From positions 6,048,501 through 6,112,500 of the forward strand of contig NC_058063.1 in assembly GCF_020085105.1 (NCBI RefSeq): DNA of 64,000 nucleotides. Direction: 5' to 3'. The stretch comes from Siniperca chuatsi (Eukaryota > Chordata > Actinopteri > Centrarchiformes > Sinipercidae). The position numbers and the translations under genes are program-made. Shown piece by piece: positions 13,132-23,254 of the stretch. Positions within the stretch are counted from its first letter, which is position 1; each line of letters begins with the position of its first letter. The notes under the pieces were generated by a model. The model did no database searches. It was not told the origin of the DNA and saw only the letters and a program-made list of their open reading frames with translations.

Positions 13132-16100
13132 TGTGTGTGTGTGTCTGTGTTACAGTACATGGGCTCCTCTTCCTCATCATGTGCTCCCTGTTTTAATTCA
13201 TGTGCTTCTCCTCCTGCCCCCTCCCCCACCGCCTCCCCCGACTCATACCACCACCCCCCCTCCCCTCCCCTCTTCTCTTTCTCTCTCCACCGACCAGAGG
13301 AATGCAAGAACCACATCTGGAACTTATTAGAGAGCAAGAGAGAGAAAGGGGTAGATGGAAAGAGAAGGAGAAGTAATGGTGGGGTGTGTGTGTGTGTTTG
13401 GGGGGGGGGAAGTCCAGTTAGAAAAAAAAATCCAGGAGGGGACAGAAAGAGAGAAAGAATTAACTTGGGTAACCAGAAAAAGGCTCATGTTGGGAGAGAA
13501 AGCCAAAGAAGCGTAAAAGAAAGTTAACAGCAACACCGATTAATGCCAATTAACCTCAGCAGGGACGGGGCAGGGGAAGAGCTTGGCTGGCACCTCAGAT
13601 GTGGTTTCAATCACTCCTGATTCCAGCGCAAACGTAGCCTTTGAACCAGCCTCGACCATATTCTGTCTGAATGAGCAGCTTCACTGTCACCACTGAGGGA
13701 GCAGTCAAGCCTGAGTAATAGTCCCTTTCTCTCTGCCGCTGGCCTCCCGACCACTCCTCCTCCTCCTCCTTCGTCCTCGTCCCTCTCTCCTCTCTCCCGG
13801 CTCACTTTTCTATTCATCCAGCACACCCTCCTCACACACTACAATACTGTCTCCCCCCTCCACCTCACTACCTCTAAAACAAAACAAAACAAAAAAAAGT
13901 CTAATCACTCCCGATCAGGCTTCATCCACCTGCCCGCAAGACTACCCCTCTTTGGCCCCCTCCTTCTCAACCACTTCTCCCCCAAACAACTTTTTCTGTA
14001 ACCCGCCCCACCCCCTCGCCATCACCCCAAATTGGTCCGCGCTGCAGAATGTGGCCATGCAGTTTGGGAAAACAAGGCCAATAGATTCAGTCAGATGTGA
14101 TAAAATGTTCCTCTCTTGCTCGGGGGACTCTGCATAAAGAAACATTTTTAAGGGGATGTTTTTTTTCCCCTTCTTCTTTTTATAACTTGGATGCCCCCGG
14201 CCTGTCAAACACAATCATATTATGGGGCCTTTAAAACCTGGGGCTTCACTTGAGAAACGTGTATGTAGCTGTTGAGGTTGCTCAAAGGAAATGTGTACAC
14301 TTTTTGAGTGAATTTATCTCTGACCACAAGTCTGATAATGAATTATCTGACTAAATTCTTCTGTACCCGATCAGCTTTTTACTGGATCATCTGAAAGCAG
14401 GCATGCAAGCTGCTTTTCTTCTCAAAGCACCACTTCAAAAAGCATTAGAGGACACTCGTGTCCAGAGGAATGCCCTTAAACAAACAGATCAACTGAGAGA
14501 AGCAATCAACATGTCACACATTGACAAACACCCGCCGGGACAGAAATGCCAAGAATTTTTTGACTGAATGGAACCCAATGGGGAACAACAGGCATGGATG
14601 TACATGATAACATTATGGGCTCCATTCCCAGATTGAGCTTTACAACTGGTTCAGTGATTGCTTTCAGTGGCTGATGTCAATTAGAGATGCTTTTCAGTAA
14701 ATAGGCTTCATTCAGATCCCGTAAAAACCATGACTCAAATTCGCATAACGGTAGGATGCTCCAGAGCCATATCTCACTCGCTGGGATCCAAATTAAAAAC
14801 AGACTTCTGCCTCGCTACATATGTCACTCCAGATCTACACTGAGCTGGAAAGGGTTCAGTACAAGACCACAAAATGGTTCGTTAGCCTTGAAACCATAGC
14901 AGAATGCTTTCAGGAAGGTTCATGGAGCTATAAATACTTCTAAAAGTGGTAATCCACGAGATCGTCATTGGAGGTTTGAGTTTCTGTAGGTGGCACATTT
15001 TTCTTCATCAGCCCCAGTAGCTACTACTGCTCATGTTTAATCTCTCATAGCCATTATCTGAGCAGAAACAAGTTCACCCAAGTGCAGTTTTAGTGGATAT
15101 TACAGCCTACTGTGTCCCCATCCTTTTGTAACCAACTTTAGTGCTTGAATTTCGCCAGATCTGCATGAGCTTAATGAGACGGAGGCATGGCTATGTGAGA
15201 TTAGCTCAGGCTAACTACTCAGCTCTTCTTTTATTTTTATTTTTTTTTGTGAGAACATAAAACACAACACTTGCTGTGTGATAGAGGATTGTTTCCTCAG
15301 AAAATGGAGGGGGGAAAAAATCATGTACTAGCAGTATCTAGACTACTGGACATGAACCAGTGATGGAGAGTGGAAACATTGGGATTTATTTAGATGAAAA
15401 TGTCACAGATTATTACTGGCAATCGCTCATTGTTATTTGAACTATTAAAGCCCACTTCCAGTCATTAACAGTTGTAGAACCACTACTTTCCCGATCAAAC
15501 AACCCTTGAGGAACCCTTCTTTTTCTGGGTGTAAAAGCCCCTCGAATGTGTTTGACTCTTTCAACATCTGAATATTTTCTTTGCTGAGCGCAACACAGGA
15601 ATCCGTCTGAGGTCTATGATTCACAGCTCGGCTGTGTGATTCAGAGCCGGAGCGTACAGCACGGGCAGCGGCAGCAGCAGTTCGTGGCCTCGATCCGCAC
15701 AAAAGGACAGAGGCTGACAAATGGTACACCTGCACTGGAGCCTTTGTCCGAGTCAGCATTTGAGCCTACCGTCTGGGCTAGAGGTGCAGTGCTACAAGTC
15801 CAACCTCAAGGCTCTCCTACTCATTAGGAAGTTAAAGGAGTGTGTTTGCAATGATTGATTATGCAGTAACATTTAACAGTTGCGTTAATGGTGGCGCTTG
15901 CTTGGGACTTATTACCAGGTTGGTATGTAGATACAAGGCTGGGATACTAAATCAATCACTCCAGTGGCGTTGCTAGTAGAGTCAACTGTAGCACTGAATC
16001 TAAATAATTTAAAAACATTCTGATTCACCAAAGCTTTAATTACTTGCTCCACTAATAACCATCCAATCATTAGCACCAGTAGGTAATTACATGTGTGCAA

Positions 16101-17241
16101 ATATCAGGCCATGAAATACTGTTTTACTTGTCTAATGAAGAGATAAGAGTCTGGGCGCTCTTAAGACAAATGCTCCCAAAGCAAACCTAAGTATTATCTC
16201 TTTTGAGGTGATATTCTTTTATGCTCTGTCTGGATTATGTTTTCAAACCAAAATGCAAAAGCCACAGTGCAACATTTGAGACCTTACATTCAATACATCA
16301 TTTTATATCTTACTGAACAAAATTCCGCCCTATTTACAGCCTGCTAATCGTGTCTTCGGGAAAGTCTTTGAGAGCAAATGTCTTTGTGTTTGACATCCCA
16401 ACATGCAGTAATAATGGATTACAACAGTACAACCAGGGACAATAGGACACATGGCTTCCCACAAGTAAATAGGCTGTGTGTTTATGCACATCTGTAAGTG
16501 CATGTGTTACTGAGCTAGTCATGTGGACTGAACGGTTTATGAGTGGACAAACAGGACAACAGCATGTGGCAGTAACAAGGGGTCTCGATGGAGAAAGGGG
16601 GGGGGGGGGGGCTGCGTGTCTGTGTGTTGCAACGATTGCCAGATTGTGTCATACGTGGATTCGTGGAGTGCCCGATTTGTCCATGAAAAGGAACCCGCTC
16701 CTTACTGTATGGAGATTGTCGTGTGCTTGCCCGAACCCTCAGCGACACATTATGGGTGGATGCTGAGCACGGCAAGCCTAGATGAGCGATACAAAGCCTG
16801 GCAGACATGGTGACATCATCCCTTTCCATACCTTCCCTTCCCTTCCCCGAACACGCCCCCTACCTATGATGAAGTGGCCGACCAGCAGCCAGACACGCAT
16901 ACTCCCAGTCAGCCAAGGTAGACAATAGGTGTGCGGCCACAACGACACACACATATGCCTCAATCAAACAGGTAGCTTATAGAAATTACAACCATCCTCT
17001 CCTCCTCCTCCTCCTTCAGCCCCTTGTCTCCCAGCAACTCGGCTACAGCTGTGATTATCATAAGCCAATAGCCTACCTGGCACCCCACAGGTATGGAGGG
17101 GGAACAGATGCATGGGCGCTGCTGCTGCGGCACATGCCTCAATGTGCTGTTGAAATGCACAGAGGAAGACAGAGAGGGTGAAAATGGGCTTTGTGTCTGG
17201 CACACAGGTAGGACACCAGGGGCAGGAGCAGTAGAGGGGTG

Positions 17242-17289
<48 letters not shown>

Positions 17290-17987
17290 GGGGGGGTAGA
17301 AGAAGAGAGCTATTCAAGCTGTCTTTCACTACAGAATCACTACAGGGGCTGGAAGCAGTGGTCTCATTGACTGACAAGTCATTCAGATGCGATAGCAGTG
17401 TGGAAGTGCTGCTGGCATGTAGAGCAGCGCTGGTCAATCACTGTCATTCCCGTCACGTCCTCAGCGCCTCACCACGGCCCGTCTTAAGAACGGCACCGGG
17501 GGTTTGTCATATCCAAAAGGTCATTTAGGCCGGTGGGCGCCCATGCACCAGTCATGTTCAAGTTGGACGCACGCGCGCGGACAATCAAACGCGTGTATTC
17601 GCTCGCGTGCAAGGGCGCGCGACAACGATCATGTGTGGTGATCCATTGCTGCGGTGCGGACACGCAGTCACACGCGCGCACTCACACACACACACACACA
17701 CGTAGCTGCACGCGCGCGCACACGCCTAAGGTGATCCATTGCTGCGGTTCATATGGGAACGCTATGAAATCATGTTATATGCCTTTCTCTTTTGCTTTCC
17801 CAAAACATACACACACGCCTCTGAAGGAATACTAGCGGAGGGCTCTGTCTGTTTTTCAGCCCCTGTAGTTTCACACAATATTAAATTTAAACAGTATTTG
17901 CCGTGTATAACGCGCTAAACAAGAGAGAAATGCAGTCTTACCAGTTTGAAAACTCAACACCAAACTCAGGAGCAGCAGCCTCTGCAT
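26..17987 (-). CDS. kirrel1: Kin of IRRE-like protein 1 (nephrin-family Ig adhesion protein), 5' part of gene
   Basis: Single-pass immunoglobulin-superfamily adhesion protein; the family acts at slit diaphragms, synapses and other cell contacts. Five coding exons, read right to left: 17942-17987 (signal peptide, starts [15 protein letters not shown]), 4239-4388, 556-705, 308-465 and 26-176. All have AG/GT borders and compatible phases (1,1,1,0,1). Exons 2 and 3 form Ig domain 1: cysteines in ILSCVV and YECQAP, with the family blocks [26 protein letters not shown] and [10 protein letters not shown]. Exons 4 and 5 form Ig domain 2: cysteines in NLSCVS and NYSCVAT, with [12 protein letters not shown]. 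These blocks match KIRREL1 better than KIRREL2 or KIRREL3, as judged from memory of the proteins. The start is the only ATG before a hydrophobic leader in exon 1. Ig domains 3-5, the transmembrane segment and the tail lie beyond the left edge. Which teleost duplicate (1a or 1b) this is cannot be decided here. Confidence 0.9.
706..4238 (-). other. kirrel1 intron 2 (3.5 kb)
   Basis: No coding exon seen. It contains a (CA)n tract near 1.8 kb and a purine-rich (GA-rich) low-complexity stretch at about 1930-2340 on the plus strand. The rest looks like ordinary intronic sequence. Confidence 0.75.
1787..1833. repeat. (CA)n microsatellite
   Basis: Pure CA dinucleotide run to 1820, then a short TATA interruption and more CA. 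It produces spurious Cys/Val/His-rich open frames on both strands. Confidence 0.95.
8389..8426. repeat. Perfect 16-bp inverted repeat with 6-nt loop
   Basis: The left arm 8389-8404 (AAATACCATGGTCACA) is the exact reverse complement of the right arm 8411-8426; the loop is GCTCTT. It lies in kirrel1 intron 1. It may be the relic of a small palindromic element; the arms are too short for a typical pre-miRNA. Confidence 0.85.
8570..8735. repeat. Probable dispersed repeat (GGTTTCCCTGAACATGGATTA type)
   Basis: The opening GGTTTCCCTGAACATGGATTA and the inner block with TTTAGTCTAGGATTAAG and GGATTAGGATTAATC resemble a dispersed vertebrate repeat I know in general form. The inner halves are imperfectly complementary. 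Class and exact ends are not determined. Confidence 0.4.
10856..10903. repeat. (TG)n microsatellite
   Basis: Uninterrupted TG dinucleotides in kirrel1 intron 1, ending in a GCGTGTGC variant. Confidence 0.95.
11985..12410 (+). mobile_element. Decayed Tc1/mariner-type fragment
   Basis: Plus-strand translation around 12205-12290 gives [20 protein letters not shown], the typical D-x-W-P-x-QSPDLNP-E-LWDELE block of Tc1-like transposases, with the catalytic-region NP-E changed to NH-Q. The flanks carry GACCAAAAGTAGGTCCACAT (near 12008) and GGTCCACATACTTTTGGACC (near 12390), an imperfect inverted pair that probably represents the ends. It is far shorter than an autonomous element and non-functional. 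A shorter relative lies at about 51118-51240. Confidence 0.75.
13012..13150. repeat. Inverted microsatellites: (CA)n followed by (TG)n
   Basis: A CA run at 13012-13041 is followed about 55 bp later by a TG run at 13097-13130 with variant repeats to 13150. The two tracts are mutually complementary. Confidence 0.9.
17244..17286. repeat. (TG)n microsatellite
   Basis: Uninterrupted TG tract within kirrel1 intron 1, about 0.7 kb downstream of exon 1. Confidence 0.95.
17560..17755. other. CpG-rich patch just inside kirrel1 intron 1
   Basis: Dense CpG (for example ACGCACGCGCGCGG near 17569 and GCACGCGCGCGCACACGCC near 17708), unlike the AT-rich flanks. It contains a 19-bp direct repeat (GGTGATCCATTGCTGCGGT) at 17637-17655 and 17730-17748. 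It probably belongs to the CpG-rich 5' region of kirrel1. Confidence 0.6.
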
Positions 17988-18240
17988 GGTTCAGCCGACC
18001 AATAAGTCCGTTATTGGCTCAAACCTCCGTGAGGACAGCATCAAAAAGCGGGAGTTTACTGACTTTAATAATAATTTTACAAAGAACAATAATCCTCCTG
18101 CGTCGTCCCTCCTCGTTTGTCCCCGGACTCGGGTCGGACTCGCTCAGCTTTTACACCATTTCACTGCTTTTTTCACCTCTCTCCTCTTCTTCGCTCTCCA
18201 GCGACAGTTTTCGTCTCTACACTGAGGCGGTAAGCGAGCA
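17988..18240 (-). promoter_or_regulatory. kirrel1 5' UTR / promoter region
   Basis: Region directly upstream of the kirrel1 start codon. The first 250 bp are moderately GC-rich (about 18090-18140) next to TC-rich sequence, whereas AT-rich DNA follows beyond 18250. No TATA box is obvious. The transcription start cannot be placed from sequence alone. Confidence 0.45.
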
Positions 18241-19081
18241 GCAATGACAAGGAAAACTTCCGGTCATTTTCTTCAAAATAAAATCCACATTAAAGAAGAT
18301 GGTTAAATACTGGTAGAGATTAATTACTTTTGAGTAAATATTATATAACAATATATTGTCAGTAAATGTAGTATTCATGTAATAAATACATGATACATTT
18401 GCTCTTAAGATCCTATTCAGCGTGTATTGTGTATGCATGGTTTAATTGAATAGTCCTGTACAACCTTCCAAAATGTAACATGACTCATGTCAAATCTCAG
18501 AAAACACTGTAGTAACTTCTGCCACAGTCACAGATGTTCTTATGAGCATTCTTGTGCTACATTCATATGGACTTTACATTTTTCCTTCAAATTAAAGCCT
18601 CCATAGGTTTTGTCCTGAAACCAGGTCCTTCAAAATATAAGAATGACACCTGTGTAGACTGAAGTGTAATCCCGAAACTTCTCTGGCAATTGTCCTTATT
18701 TGGAACGTTTTTGGAAAAATGTATGGGATTCATCGCTGGTTACTCTTATGTTTAGAGAATATGCTTTTATGTTTCTAAAAGTCTGGTGGCAATCAGCAAA
18801 TAATGCTTATAATTCAATAATTAAACTGGGAAAATGCCATATCCACCAACCATAATACACAAATGTAAAACCTTTGTTTTAATTAGGCTAGGCCTACATA
18901 TTAAGGAAACTGACAAGACCTCCTTTTCAAACTATAAGAAAGTTCTTAAAGCTACTGAAATGTGCACTCTTTTGTTTGTTTGTTTTTTACATCCCCTGAC
19001 AAAGAGTGAAATAAAATAAAAGTTCACCCAACGTCACCACGTTCTACTTCCGGTGTTGTCCTCGCTGTAATCTCTCTGACT

Positions 19082-19089
19082 TGACGTCA
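19082..19089. promoter_or_regulatory. Consensus CRE (TGACGTCA)
   Basis: Perfect 8-bp CREB/ATF palindrome about 1.1 kb upstream of the kirrel1 start, just before a long TC tract. This is a motif match only; occupancy is unknown. Confidence 0.4.
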
Positions 19090-19112
19090 TATTCTCATTA
19101 GCGGGGCATTCC

Positions 19113-19174
19113 TTCCTCTCTCTCTCTCTCTCTCTCTCCCTCTCTCTCTCTCTCTCTGTCTGTCTCTCTCTCTC
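19113..19174. repeat. (TC)n microsatellite
   Basis: TC dinucleotide tract interrupted by CCC and GTCTG steps. Confidence 0.9.
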
Positions 19175-20866
19175 ACGTCAGCAGCACCACAGCACTGCCC
19201 CCCTTTTTTCTCTCCCTCTGGATCTTGCACAAGCCAACACCGGCACAAAAAAAAAAGAAAAATACATTATGAAATAAAAAAAAATAAACCAGCTTAGAGA
19301 AGCATAATCATTTTGACACATTTGCTGTAGTCTGCTCGGTTTCTGCTGTTTGTGCCATTAGGTAATGAAGTAATTTTGGATACCTCAACTTACCTCTACA
19401 CCTATATCCACCTAATTTCATAATTCATATTGAAGAATGATCCGGATGTCACACTAAAAATATAAACACCTACACGAATATCATAGAAATATTACAGAAA
19501 CATATATCAGAAGAAACTGAACAGACACGCATGAGTGCATTAATTTGAATACAAGAGATAAGAACCTACAGTAATATTAGGCTGATATTGTACATAATGT
19601 AATATTATGTCACACAATATTAGAGGAGATTCTGTGCACTGTAAGTAGGGAGTCATGGGAAGCAAAACACACTGAGGGAATATTCACAGACACTATTATT
19701 TCTTAGAATGAATTTGACCATTGTAGGGACGTGACTGTGGTGAAATAGCCCGGACAGATGATGAATAAACAGTCCATGTCCTCATTCCTGTCGCATAATG
19801 TAGGCTACAGATTTTGGTGACGGTTCCCAATGATACTGTTGCTGTCACAGCTCAGCAGGTCTGGAGAGAGCACCGGTTCCTCACGTTTCAGACCAGGGCA
19901 AAGTGAGCGGTGCGCCCCCTTGCGTCTCGACCCAGGACGACCCCTGCATGGGCCCCGAGAACAACTGGAGCAAGGATCCCAAAATATCTGCGCACACACA
20001 CACACGCACATTTTACTGGCACTGTTATTGGCGGGAGTCCGATGTAATCCTGATGAGAGATGTGAACCATTCTAACCTGATATACTCACGTTTTTATTCT
20101 AAAAGATATATGGTTGATATCCAAAAACCTTTGGGAGGGGCTGGACATACAGAGAATAAAAGTGATGTGTGATATGTGTTCATATGTGAATTTATTCTGA
20201 ATAATAATCAGACATTTCCTGGGTCGTTTTGTGAAAAACATAATGTATTGCCTAAGTTCAATTTCAATACTGTAATTGTAATTATGTCCATGGGCTACTG
20301 AAAAATACATTTACCACACTGTCAAATGTATGGTTTTTGTACAAAATGATTTTAACTGTTCATTACCCATGTAACTCCTGCTAAGATTGGCACATTCCTT
20401 TTTTCCCAAGAGCGATTAGCTCAAAAAGCAGAAAAAATAAAACACAATTCAAAGTTAAAGACACCAGGATTTTAAGGACAGATAAAGTAAAATGTAGCAT
20501 ATGAGAGAATAAAGAGAAAATGTAAAAAAACAACAAAAAACCCGTCAATTTTATATGCATCCCCAGTAAGATAATGGTATGCTTTAGAACAAGTACAATC
20601 ATATGAGTAAACCTAATTCAATATGGATTAAATCTATACTCGAGTTTTTGTTTTTTTTCATTATTGGCTTATTTACCAGAGGAGAGCAAATTATTCAAAG
20701 CATGCATAAAAGAGTGTTCCCATTTATTAACTATAACCCTGTTTGATCAGTGCGTGGCCAATGGTCAAATGACTATTACAGCATAATAATCCGCAACCAA
20801 AACATTATCACCGTTTCCATCGGTTAAAAATGACCGCAAGTCTGCCGTGTGGCACACAGAGTGACT

Positions 20867-20940
20867 CATCTCTGCCGGGACTCGAACCCGGAGCCTCTGG
20901 ATTAGAAGTCCAGCGCGCTATTCCATTGCGCCACAGAGAC
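20867..20940 (-). tRNA. tRNA-Arg (anticodon UCU)
   Basis: The minus strand folds as a 74-nt cloverleaf. The 7-bp acceptor stem pairs GTCTCTG with CAGAGAT (one G-U pair) and the discriminator base is G. The D arm contains GCGCAATGGAATAGCGC, matching box A. The anticodon arm CTGGACTTCTAATCCAG has anticodon TCT. The T arm CCGGGTTCGAGTCCCGG is box B. There is no intron. A T5 tract at 20826-20830 about 36 nt downstream could end pol III transcription. All key bases are present, so it is probably functional. Confidence 0.95.
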
Positions 20941-21063
20941 TGCGCCAGGATATACCGGGCCTGTCATGGTTTACATACTTTATATCCTCTCATATCGCTG
21001 CTCTCCGCATCCCTGCAGCATCAGGACCAGTCTGAGCCGACATATTGGCGCTGTTCGGGCTGG

Positions 21064-21077
21064 CCACCAGAGGGCGC
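21064..21077 (+). promoter_or_regulatory. CTCF core consensus site
   Basis: CCACCAGAGGGCGC matches the vertebrate CTCF core (CCASYAGRKGGCRS) at every position. It lies 124 bp from the tRNA-Arg gene, between kirrel1 and the cytokine receptor genes. This is a motif match; binding is inferred. Confidence 0.6.
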
Positions 21078-21445
21078 TGTTGCTACACGCTGAGGTGGGA
21101 AGTCCCTCAGAGATGCGTCAGGGTAGCAGGCATACCACAGGAAGTTTAGAGTTCGAGTGTACAAAAATAAAAGTCACCGTGACTGTAGCTAGTCAAACAT
21201 TTCAATTTCAATACAATGAGCTTTATTGGCATGAAAAGACAATAATACTAACAATAATAATAATAGTAATAACCACGTTAGTTATAAATAACTAATAATG
21301 ATAATAACAATAACAATAGGCCTAATAATGGCATAAATGTAGGCTATATCTGCTTGTACAATCACAAGCCCTAATAAAGAGGGCATTGTAACTCAAATAT
21401 GACAATCAGTCAACAAGCAAACAAACAAGAGTCAATTTGAACACA

Positions 21446-21501
<56 letters not shown>

Positions 21502-22689
21502 TAAATAGGCTATTTCTTATATATCAATATTTGTTCGAAAGCGAGGCTCTGATTTTGAAAGTGCGCCACCAGGAAGCTTGTTTTACTCAAGCTAGCTTAA
21601 CGCTCGTCGCTCAAACAGCCTCCACAGAGCCAAAATGGTGCCTGTCGGAGCGTTGCAGGCCTAGTCCCCGTTTTCACATTGCACTATTATAGGCTATTCA
21701 TCAGGCTATGTGTCGCTGGTTTGACGGATTTAAAAACACAAGCGAAACAGGCTAGGTTCAAGATGGCCAGTGCTGCTAAAATGACAAATTACAGCCCGTA
21801 GAAATGAAACGTGTTTCTAATTAACAATGGATTAACGGCGGGTGCTTGATATCCCTATTAGAAATAGCTTTTTAGTGAAAACGTGTTTTATTTAATGGAA
21901 AATACACATTTTACGGTTATTTTATCTCTTCATAGTCTTGGACTCATCGATGTCTTTTGACGCGTAAGTCATGTATATGGAACTAGTGCAGAACTCTTGC
22001 CTGCATGGAATAACACTAGTGGGGTTACACCGAGATTGCATCATTTAATCAATTGCACGTTTCTCAGCATAAGTGTGACACCTTAATTCATTTCATGTCA
22101 TCTCCGCTGTCATTGTCCACGTTTCATGTCAAGGACACCTAAGTAGAACATACACCCGTGCAGCTGGGTTTGTGGAGATTTTTTTCTTACTGTAGGTGGG
22201 ATGACAAATATGAGTTCTTAAGCTTTTCTTGGTATGCCTGTTACACCAGTGTTAGTAAAATCCATAATGCATAATACTGGACAGAGCCTCCCCTTAGCCT
22301 GCCAGTCAATTCATCCTGCAAATCACTCAACGCAAAAGCCACACTAAAAGAAACTGTAAATTGTTTTATTCCAGTAATTCTGGAGAGTAAGCCTAAATAT
22401 CCACAACCACAGACACAAGAGTCAATGAGCTTGGAATCTGACTTGAACTGACATTACAGGCTACAGCTACAACATGGGCTGATAGGTTGTTTGAAAACTT
22501 GCATCCAAATGAGTTGTATATGACTCTAGTAGAAGTAGTAGTAAGTAGCATCACATGCATTTTCAGAAATGCTATTGCTCTTTGGAAAGCCACAAAATTT
22601 AGCAATTTTAAACCAATTTCGCAAGTTCCTCTTCCTCCTGCAAGTATTTCCTCAGTAACTTAAGACTACTGAGGACATACTTGTGGGGA
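21078..22689. other. Intergenic, no gene seen
   Basis: Apart from the (AAT)n tract I see no exon or recognised repeat here. About 21540-21660 is somewhat GC-richer, without a convincing reading frame. Confidence 0.6.
21445..21499. repeat. (AAT)n microsatellite
   Basis: About 18 tandem AAT units followed by imperfect AACAATAAAT. Confidence 0.95.
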
Positions 22690-23190
22690 GAAAAGAATCA
22701 TTTCCTTCTACCATCAGATGCTGGAAAATGTCAGTGTTTATTTATTAGACCTCTTCTGGAATTTTGATGAGGTCCACTTGCCCAAACACGGGTCTGTTTT
22801 AGGCCCAATTTTATTCTCCATATATAAATTGCCTTTAGGACACCTAATACACAGACTTAATGTATATTCTGTTGCCACTCTGACGCAGTTGTTTACCAGT
22901 TGAGCCTTGGAACTGGCACAAAGATGAGACTCATTACTGTCATGATTTGGAAAAGTGGATGTGAATAGGTCCTGATAATATGAATACCTTAATTATCAAT
23001 CAGCCTGGCCCACTGGTCAATAATCTGTAATTGTATTTCAGGGGAGGATTTGTTATTTTTAGATTGGTCACAAACTAAATGTATCTGCAAAAGCTTGTAA
23101 ACTCTTATTCCACCCATATCACTCTCTCGATTAGATTACTGCAACTCTGTATTCAGTAATTGGTCCAAACTGTTGGACTATTCTAAGTAT
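22690..23190 (+). pseudogene. Decayed LINE reverse-transcriptase fragment (L2-like)
   Basis: The plus-strand frame at 22784-22902 reads HGSVLGPILFSIYKLPLGHL, matching the QGSVLGPLLFSIYMLPLG block of fish L2-type LINE reverse transcriptases. The expected YADD active-site segment downstream is lost (YSVATLTQLF). Further fragments such as LDYCNS near 23130 lie in other frames. There are many frameshifts and stops, so it is a dead copy. Confidence 0.7.
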
Positions 23191-23254
23191 GATACATTTA
23201 CAAAAAAATTCAATTTCAACTGATGTCAAGTGACTAGTTTAACTCAATAATATG

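Larger units (their letters stand above)
4389..17941 (-). other. kirrel1 intron 1 (13.5 kb)
   Basis: Long first intron with no coding exon I can support. It holds pyrimidine-rich low-complexity DNA (about 5190-5960), several microsatellites, a perfect inverted repeat at 8389-8426, a decayed Tc1-type fragment near 12 kb, and a CpG-rich patch at about 17560-17730. Open frames here come from GT/CA and TC tracts or lack family features. Confidence 0.8.
18241..20866. other. Intergenic, no gene seen
   Basis: Mostly AT-rich sequence with no supported exon. Notable items are a perfect CRE palindrome at 19082-19089 and a (TC)n tract at about 19113-19174. The segment near 19850-19990 is more GC-rich, but its open frames show no family features. 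Confidence 0.6.

Noticed and set aside
12659-13527. Open frames of 140-173 aa on both strands
   Set aside because: Their composition is dominated by CA/GT and TC tracts (Cys-Val, His-Thr and Arg-Glu runs); these are microsatellite artefacts.
19830-20172. GC-rich frames upstream of the tRNA gene
   Set aside because: No splice signals, conserved motifs or homology that I recognise. Composition alone is not enough to call a gene.
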